DNA of 64,000 bases from CBDCPI01 sp965220245 (GTDB lineage: Bacteria; Chloroflexota; Dehalococcoidia; Lucifugimonadales; UBA3495): assembly GCA_965220245.1 (NCBI GenBank), contig CBDCPI010000012.1:136819-200818 (forward strand), given 5' to 3'. Both the position numbers and the translations under genes were made by a program. Shown here piece after piece: positions 58,966 to 64,000 of this stretch; the first letter of the stretch is position 1; each line of letters begins with the position of its first letter. A model generated the notes under the pieces. That model was not told the origin of the DNA. It was given only the letters and a program-made list of their open reading frames with translations, and ran no database searches.

Positions 58966-61689
58966 TTACTGCTTGGTTACCGGGGCTTCAGAGACCGTTC
59001 CGTCGGGGTTGATGATCAGTCCCACCAGCGGACCCACCTTTTCGTTGAAGACCCCGACTATCGGGTGATCGTTGGTGCCTACCCGGTTCAAGAAGTTGGG
59101 TATTACGTTCTCCATCAGGGCCACCCGGCTCTGGGCCTGCAACTCCGGGGAGAACACTACCATCTCCAGCCCGTCTCTAACGTTCTTGGCCACGCCCACC
59201 TGGTTCTGCGCCGCCGCCAGCCTTAGGGCTTCCAACTCGCTCTTCGCCGCTTCTTCCAAGAAGATCTGTTGCAGGTCCGGCGGCAGCTTCGCCCAGACCC
59301 GGTCATTGACGATGTTGCTGTTGGCGTTGAAGGTGGAGAGCGGCCCGTTCATGTACTTGGTTACCTCGTACCACCGTTGGCCCCAAGCCGCGTCGGCGCC
59401 GGTCACGCCGCAGTCCAGGATGCCCCGCTCCAAGGCGGTGTACACCTCGGAGAAGGCCACGAACTGAGCGGTGGCGCCCATGCCGTTAATCCAGTCGGAA
59501 AGGGCCGCCCCGTGGCTGCGGGTCTTCTTCCCTTTGAACTCTTCCAGGGTGGTGATCTTGTCTTGGCAGAAGAAGAACTGGTCCACCCCGGCGTACCAGT
59601 GGTGGTTCACCACCACGCCGCCGGTCACGTCGAGGATCAGATTCTCCAAGTCCGGGAAGATGGAGGTGATCGCTTCGAACTCCGTTTCGTGGTCGGTGTA
59701 CAGCCCCCAGAGGTACTGGATTTCGATGGGGGGCAGTTCCCCGGCCACGTAGCCGCCGTAGATGGTGGCGCTCTCCAAGGTCCCTTCAGCCACCAGCGAC
59801 AGGGTATCGGGACCGGCCAACCCCAGTTCGGGGAAGGAGGTCACTTGGAAGTTAAGCTGTCCTCCCGTCCGTTCCAGCAGGTTGGGACGGAAGTAGGTGT
59901 CAATCACCTTGCAGGGCAGCAAAGCCCGGTTGATACAGGCGTGCTGGATGGTGAATTCCTCACCCTGGGTCACCAGTTCCGTCGGATTGGTGAGCTTGGC
60001 TTTCTCAATCAAACTCTGGTAGTAATCGGACTCGTAGATATAAGAGTCGATCTGGAGGGCTTCCAGCGACACTCCACCGTCAAAGTCCCCTTGGTCCGGG
60101 GTGGGAGCCGGGCCGACCAGTTGGCTCAGGTCGCCCACGTAGATGGCGCCCGGGCCGCCGGCGTGCTCGGCGGCGTAGGCCGTCAATGTCGCCGGCACTC
60201 CCGCCGTCGAGGCGGCAGCAGTGGTAGAAGCCGCCCCCGTCACACTGGCCGTCCCGTCGGGGTTGATCATCACCCCCACTATCGGCCCCACCTTCTCGTT
60301 GAAGATCCGCACCCCCTGCGACTCCGTTCCGCCCGCTCGCTTCACCCACTGCGGGATCACCCGCCCCAAGGTCACCTCGTTGAAGCTGTAATCCTTCAGT
60401 TCATCCGAGAACTCCACAAACTCCAGTTGCCCCGTCCCTTGCAGCTTCGGCACCCCGTACAGGTTCTGGATCGTCGCTATCCGCAACGCCTCCAGTTCGT
60501 CCCGGGCCCCCTCCTCCAACAGGATCTGCTGGATGTCCCCGGGCAACTCGTCCCACACATCCTTGTTCATGATGTAAGAGGTCGCCGCCATCGTCGTCAA
60601 AGGCCCCACCATGTAGTCGGTCACCTCGTACCACCGTTGGCCCCAAGCCGCGTCGGCGCCGGTCACGCCGCAGTCCAGAATCCCCCGCTCCAAGGCCACG
60701 TACACCTCGGCAAAGGCCACGAACTGCGCCGTCGCTCCCATCCCCTCGATCCAGTCGGTAAGCGCCGTCCCGTGGCTGCGGGTCTTCTTCCCTTTGAACT
60801 CTTCCAGGGTGGTGATCTTCTCTTTGCAGAAGAAGAACTGGTCCTGGCCGGTGTACCAGTTGTGCAGCATTATCTGGCCGTCTCCGGTGCGCTCCGAGAT
60901 CATCCGGTCGGTGTCGCCCAAGGCGGCCACGGTGGCTTTGTAGAACTCCTCGTGGTCCCGGTAGAGCCCCCACAGGTACTGGATCTCCAAGGCGGGCAGG
61001 TCCCCGGCCACGTAGCCGCCGTACACCTCGCCAAAGCCCACGGTGCCGTTCTGGATCAGGCTCAGCATGTCGGGCCCGGCGATACCCAACTCCGGGTAGC
61101 CCACCAACTGCAACTCCACCTTCCCGTTCGTCCGCTTTTCCACGTTGGGGATGTAGAAGGCGTTCCTTAGCTTGCAGGCGGTGACGCTGGTGCTGATGCA
61201 CACTATCTGGAGGTCGATGGTGTCGCCGTCGTAGGTCAACTGGGTGGGGTTCTCGAAGTTGGCCTTCTTCAAGAGGTTCTGGTAATGCTCTGACTCGAAG
61301 ATGAACTGGTGCTTCTCCAAGGCGTCCAAGGGGACGTTGCCGTCGGCGTCGCCCAACTCCGGGTCCGGGGCCAGCCCCACCAGTTGGTTCAGGTCGCCCA
61401 CGTAGATGGCCCCCGGCCCGCCGGCCAGCCCGGCGGCGATGTCTTGGAGGCTGGCCGAGGCTTCCGAGGCTGAGGAGGACGACGGTTTCGTCTCTTCCTG
61501 CTCACTGCCCCCGGTCATTGCCGCCGCGGTGGGCGCTGCTGTTGGCGGCGCTGCTTGTCCCCCGCCGCCGCCTGCTCCGGTGCTCCCGGCCCCGGCCCCT
61601 CCTCCATTCCCGCTGTCCCCGTTCCCGCCACAGGCCGCCAACACCCCGATCAGTATCCCGATTAGTCCCAGCATCAGAAGCTTGCCCAT
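58966..61689 (-). CDS. Double-domain TRAP transporter solute-binding lipoprotein
   Basis: 907 residues: lipobox LAAC, a Gly/Thr/Ala-rich linker, then two complete DctP-type domains (~75-480 and ~505-900). Each begins with GPGAIYVGDLxQLVG and contains YIPNVEKRTNGKVELQLVGY or the equivalent YFRPNLLERTGGQLNFQVTS, then FVAFAEVYVALERGILDCGV or FVAFSEVYTALERGILDCGV, and RWYEVTDYMVGPL or RWYEVTKYMNGPL. Each domain has several Cys (ISTSVTACK, INRALLPCK, FFFCxxKITTLEEF, ILDCGVTG) that may form disulfides. TRAP binding proteins are normally single-domain and soluble. No DctQM permease genes are in the window. Confidence 0.88.
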   Translation of the reverse strand: MGKLLMLGLIGILIGVLAACGGNGDSGNGGGAGAGSTGAGGGGGQAAPPTAAPTAAAMTGGSEQEETKPSSSSASEASASLQDIAAGLAGGPGAIYVGDLNQLVGLAPDPELGDADGNVPLDALEKHQFIFESEHYQNLLKKANFENPTQLTYDGDTIDLQIVCISTSVTACKLRNAFYIPNVEKRTNGKVELQLVGYPELGIAGPDMLSLIQNGTVGFGEVYGGYVAGDLPALEIQYLWGLYRDHEEFYKATVAALGDTDRMISERTGDGQIMLHNWYTGQDQFFFCKEKITTLEEFKGKKTRSHGTALTDWIEGMGATAQFVAFAEVYVALERGILDCGVTGADAAWGQRWYEVTDYMVGPLTTMAATSYIMNKDVWDELPGDIQQILLEEGARDELEALRIATIQNLYGVPKLQGTGQLEFVEFSDELKDYSFNEVTLGRVIPQWVKRAGGTESQGVRIFNEKVGPIVGVMINPDGTASVTGAASTTAAASTAGVPATLTAYAAEHAGGPGAIYVGDLSQLVGPAPTPDQGDFDGGVSLEALQIDSYIYESDYYQSLIEKAKLTNPTELVTQGEEFTIQHACINRALLPCKVIDTYFRPNLLERTGGQLNFQVTSFPELGLAGPDTLSLVAEGTLESATIYGGYVAGELPPIEIQYLWGLYTDHETEFEAITSIFPDLENLILDVTGGVVVNHHWYAGVDQFFFCQDKITTLEEFKGKKTRSHGAALSDWINGMGATAQFVAFSEVYTALERGILDCGVTGADAAWGQRWYEVTKYMNGPLSTFNANSNIVNDRVWAKLPPDLQQIFLEEAAKSELEALRLAAAQNQVGVAKNVRDGLEMVVFSPELQAQSRVALMENVIPNFLNRVGTNDHPIVGVFNEKVGPLVGLIINPDGTVSEAPVTKQ

Positions 61690-62156
61690 GTCCTCTCCTC
61701 TTTTCGCGCTGGTTATCTTCGAACAGTCGCCGCTTAACTAGACCCGTTGATTGCCAGGGACAGTTAACGTCGCGGGATATAGTATTGGTCACGGAATACT
61801 ACAGTCAATAGCTATATATATAATACTAATCGTTAGCCGCAATCATTATCTACAATAAGAGACGAAATCATTAATATATAGGGTCATTTTCGTATAAAAA
61901 TTCCTAGAAACTCTGGCTATATGTAGTAATAACGAGTGCGCTCGGAGTAGGATTGTGCCTACGGCAACCTGAATGAGTCCTTATGGCATGGCTGCCTTTC
62001 GTAAAATCAACTATTTAATGCGCGGATACGGTAGACGCCGACGGTCCATCTTCGGACAAAGCCGGCCGGAAAGCCGGCGCGCCAGCCCGCTCGTAACCTA
62101 CGGTCTTTGATTCGGTTATACTGGCAGCGAGTCGGCGCCGGTCCGGAGGAGCTTCA
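61690..62156. promoter_or_regulatory. 467-bp AT-rich divergent spacer
   Basis: The spacer between the TRAP gene and the divergent plus-strand gene is much lower in GC than its surroundings around 61795-61930, with TAGCTATATATATAATACTA (61810-61829) and ATCATTAATATATAGGGTCA. It probably contains the promoter of the TRAP genes and perhaps regulator sites. I see no ORF or RNA gene. Confidence 0.5.
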
Positions 62157-62891
62157 ATGGCCCAAGAACTCGGGCGTATTTCCCGGCCAAGTTCAGCCCA
62201 GTACGAGGGGCGCCGGAAATTGCTGTTGGCGCCTCTGGTGTATGGCCCTCCCGCCGACGCGCCGGATGGCGTGGCCGCCCTTGAGAAGTACTGGGAGGAG
62301 ATGCAACTCCAAGTGGGCTCGCTGGAGTCGGTCCTGGGAGGTATGCACCACGTTTACCACGAGAGTGTTCCCGAGGGAGGAGAAGCGGGGCTACGGCAAT
62401 TGGAGCAAATGGACCAGCGCAGCTATACCCTAGTGAAAGCGAAGTGTGAGGCCGGAGCGGTCCTTGAAGCCACCGAAGACGCCGAAACCATCTTGGAGGC
62501 TCTCGACCTGCAACGCTGCTTGATGATGCCGTTGACCAGCCGCAGCGTGGCCCAAAGATTACAAGAATGGTTCGCCGAGGCCAACCGGAACCGCTACGGC
62601 CATATCGCCAAGCAGATCGACTCAACCCTGGGCGAGAACCAGGTCGGACTGTTGCTAATCAGCGAGCGGCATCAGGTCCAGTTCCCCGGTGACATCGAGG
62701 TGTTCTACGTGTCGCCACCGGCGCTGAATGAGTTTAGGCGCTGGCTTCAGAATTGGATTGCCCAACAACAAATGGGCCAAGCCGAGCGTCCGGCAGACGA
62801 CGGGTTCATCGAGGATGGGTCCCCTCAAGATGCGCCGGAGGAAACGCCGGGCGAGGCGCCGCCAACGGACTCTGCCGAAGAAGCGAGATAA
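62157..62891 (+). CDS. Hypothetical cytoplasmic protein, acidic tail
   Basis: 244 residues from ATG 62157. No signal or membrane segment. YEGRRKLLLAPLVYGPPADA, VKAKCEAGAVLEATEDAETI, LDLQRCLMMPLTSRSVAQRL and VGLLLISERHQVQFPGDIEV read like a well-folded conserved protein, followed by an acidic low-complexity tail (EDGSPQDAPEETPGEAPPTD). I have the impression that such proteins recur in Chloroflexota genomes but cannot name a family. The following small ORF overlaps its 3' end. Confidence 0.65.
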   Translation: MAQELGRISRPSSAQYEGRRKLLLAPLVYGPPADAPDGVAALEKYWEEMQLQVGSLESVLGGMHHVYHESVPEGGEAGLRQLEQMDQRSYTLVKAKCEAGAVLEATEDAETILEALDLQRCLMMPLTSRSVAQRLQEWFAEANRNRYGHIAKQIDSTLGENQVGLLLISERHQVQFPGDIEVFYVSPPALNEFRRWLQNWIAQQQMGQAERPADDGFIEDGSPQDAPEETPGEAPPTDSAEEAR

Positions 62892-63006
62892 GCCGGACCG
62901 TCCCGCGGTCTGCGAAATGGCCCAGAAGGTCATGGCGGACAACCTGCTGCAGAAAGAGGGCATATCCGCCTTCCTGAAAAAGCGTGAACCCCGCCGGAAT
63001 TGCTAG
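62830..63006 (+). CDS. Small basic ORF overlapping the previous gene
   Basis: 59 codons from ATG 62830. The first ~25 residues, very basic (MRRRKRRARRRQR), lie opposite the acidic tail of the preceding gene in another frame; the rest, RPAVCEMAQKVMADNLLQKE and GISAFLKK, lies beyond it and looks like a short helical module. The true start could be later (for example the Met in EMAQKVM). Weakly supported. Confidence 0.35.
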   Translation: MRRRKRRARRRQRTLPKKRDKPDRPAVCEMAQKVMADNLLQKEGISAFLKKREPRRNC

Positions 63007-63105
63007 AAACCCGCCTGTATTTCGCGTGTCTGACCCCAACTCCCTGAAATACAATTGACTGACCGCAGCAAAGTCAATTTCCACTCGTGGGGCTGTCGAG
63101 TATCA

Positions 63106-63116
63106 GGGGGGGGGGG
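63106..63116 (+). promoter_or_regulatory. Run of eleven G residues before a start codon
   Basis: An uninterrupted G11 tract ends four bases before ATG 63121 and occupies the Shine-Dalgarno position. Homopolymers of this length slip readily during replication; changes in length would alter ribosome-binding-site spacing and possibly expression of the lipoprotein. Confidence 0.7.
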
Positions 63117-63120
63117 TTCT

Positions 63121-63924
63121 ATGTCCAAGCTATTGACCATCACGGCTTTTCTAGTACTGGTGGTGTTGCTAGCCTGCTCCAACCCAACAGCGACGCCGCT
63201 CCCCACTTCGGCTCCTGCGCCGACGGCTACACTCGCTCCCACAGCAGAGCCCACACCTACCCTGATGCCGGAACCCACGGCCGTGCCCCAGACCCCACCC
63301 GCTCCGGGGGACAGTGGGGAAGAGAAAATGGATTCGGAGTCCGGAGGCCTGGTTCCCTTTGCGGACCCCGATTCGTTTCTGACTGAAATCTCCAAGGCCG
63401 AGGAGGACTGCCTCTCCGGGGCTATTGGCGCAGACCGGCTCGAAATGCTGGCTGCCAATCCGATGCAGGCCTCGGACGAAGAGAGCAACGCCATGATGGG
63501 GTGCATGGGGCATGACACGCTGCTGAGGTTGTTCCTGACTGGCATCCTGAACGAGACGGGAACATTGAGCGTGGAATCCTCCAGGTGCATCCGGGAGGCC
63601 TTTGCCGACATCGACCTTGCCTCGATAATGCAGCCGCCCATGAAATCGGGGTCCGGTCTCGAACAAGACCCAGCCGCACAAATCAGCGCATTCATCGGCA
63701 TGTTCTCAACCCTCGCGTGCCTGAACGAGGAGGAATGGGCGGCCGCCGGCCCGGTTTTCGACTTGGCTCCGGAAGACCGGGAAGGCTTGCACTGCGTACT
63801 CGACGAGTTGGGCGGGCCGGAAGAATTAGCCGCCCTAATGGACCCTCAAGCAGGCCCCCCGATAGCCCTCTTCGCCGCCGCCGAAAGCTGCAACCTGTCA
63901 ATGTTCCAAGACCCGTCAGGGTAG
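63121..63924 (+). CDS. Lipoprotein of unknown function
   Basis: 267 residues from ATG 63121. Signal peptide with lipobox VLLAC, then a Pro/Thr/Ala-rich linker (PTSAPAPTATLAPTAEPTPT) typical of surface lipoproteins in this window. The folded part contains five or more Cys (KAEEDCLSGAIGADRLEMLA, SSRCIREAFADIDLASIM, STLACLNEEEWAAAGPVFDL, REGLHCVLDELGG, AAESCNLSM) and repeated helical units around them, consistent with a disulfide-stabilised helical domain. No family is recognised. It ends before a terminator. Confidence 0.7.
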   Translation: MSKLLTITAFLVLVVLLACSNPTATPLPTSAPAPTATLAPTAEPTPTLMPEPTAVPQTPPAPGDSGEEKMDSESGGLVPFADPDSFLTEISKAEEDCLSGAIGADRLEMLAANPMQASDEESNAMMGCMGHDTLLRLFLTGILNETGTLSVESSRCIREAFADIDLASIMQPPMKSGSGLEQDPAAQISAFIGMFSTLACLNEEEWAAAGPVFDLAPEDREGLHCVLDELGGPEELAALMDPQAGPPIALFAAAESCNLSMFQDPSG

Positions 63925-63977
63925 CCCGTCCGGGAGAATGGTCCCGCCGCGGGCGACCACAATCCACGCAAACACGC

Positions 63978-64000
63978 AGGGGGAGCAAACCGCTCCCCCT
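63978..64000 (+). terminator. Terminator hairpin at the window end
   Basis: A perfect 9-bp stem AGGGGGAGC / GCTCCCCCT with loop AAACC lies 53 bases after the lipoprotein stop. Any T-tract would fall beyond the window, so intrinsic termination is likely but not proven. Confidence 0.75.

Noticed and set aside
59269..61170. A 633-codon plus-strand open frame opposite the double TRAP gene
   Set aside because: It is a mirror of the conserved DctP coding sequence on the minus strand; its translation has no fold-like pattern and is rich in His, Arg, Gly and Val as expected for an antisense frame.

Overview
The window is GC-rich bacterial DNA. It probably comes from an uncultured Chloroflexota (Dehalococcoidia/SAR202-like) genome; this is inferred from gene content, since no rRNA or phylogenetic marker is present. 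Binding proteins that are usually soluble in the periplasm (FbpA-type iron, DctP-type TRAP) carry lipoprotein signal peptides with a Cys lipobox here, which suggests a single-membrane envelope. Large housekeeping-style ORFs (919, 997, 926, 935 and 907 aa) are intact. Genes broken by single-base indels concentrate in accessory blocks, so much of that damage is likely genuine decay, although assembly error cannot be excluded.

Layout. 0-4.3 kb: end of a glycosyltransferase, then a probable metal or iron acquisition pair (cupredoxin-plus-duplicated-domain lipoprotein and an Fe(III)-binding lipoprotein). 4.3-14.5 kb: membrane protein, sugar epimerase, SMP-30 protein, CMD-family protein, transposase remnant, a PfkB kinase lacking its catalytic Asp, a methyltransferase and an A-T-R NRPS-like reductase. 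Three copies of a ~102-bp IS66-type MITE lie at 4.1, 5.6 and 11.3 kb. 14.8-23.5 kb: a decayed defence block between two 31-bp direct repeats. It holds a frameshifted hypothetical gene, a HEPN-like protein, an 86-aa gene split by an IS5 element, a twice-frameshifted N6 DNA methylase, HigBA and a truncated replication-relaxation gene. 23.9-26.6 kb: an intact Mrr-like nuclease/STAND NTPase and a tRNA-Val. 26.8-30.1 kb: Nudix, PPOX and dimeric-barrel proteins, then a RelE gene broken by eight 14-bp repeats and its intact antitoxin.

30.4-43.5 kb is the most interesting part. A seven-gene plus-strand run encodes a DUF3326 protein, a carboxynorspermidine-decarboxylase-like PLP enzyme, a transglutaminase-like protein, a K+ channel with RCK region, an accessory SecA ATPase, a lipoprotein and an unknown protein. 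It faces DUF350 and DUF4178 genes and is followed by a small membrane protein, PspA and PspAA. This looks like an expanded relative of the envelope-stress modules typified by E. coli yjfIJKLMC, with polyamine chemistry, K+ flux and a dedicated export motor combined.

43.9-48.4 kb: a PadR-ArsM fusion, aspartyl protease, PIG-L deacetylase, HicA-like ORF, MaoC-like protein and small hypotheticals. 48.8-54.4 kb: type I restriction R subunit, a toxin-antitoxin cluster (Doc, two HicB, HicA, a duplicated antitoxin) and an hsdS fragment. 54.4-56.6 kb: two abutting IS elements (IS701 and IS5) at an apparent deletion junction. 56.6-61.7 kb: TRAP solute-binding lipoproteins built from tandem DctP domains, one truncated by the IS5 copy. 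61.7-64 kb: AT-rich spacer, two hypotheticals, and a lipoprotein whose start codon is preceded by an 11-G run.

A further signature is a set of perfect 13-15-bp tandem duplications scattered through genes and spacers, of which the RelE array is the most expanded.
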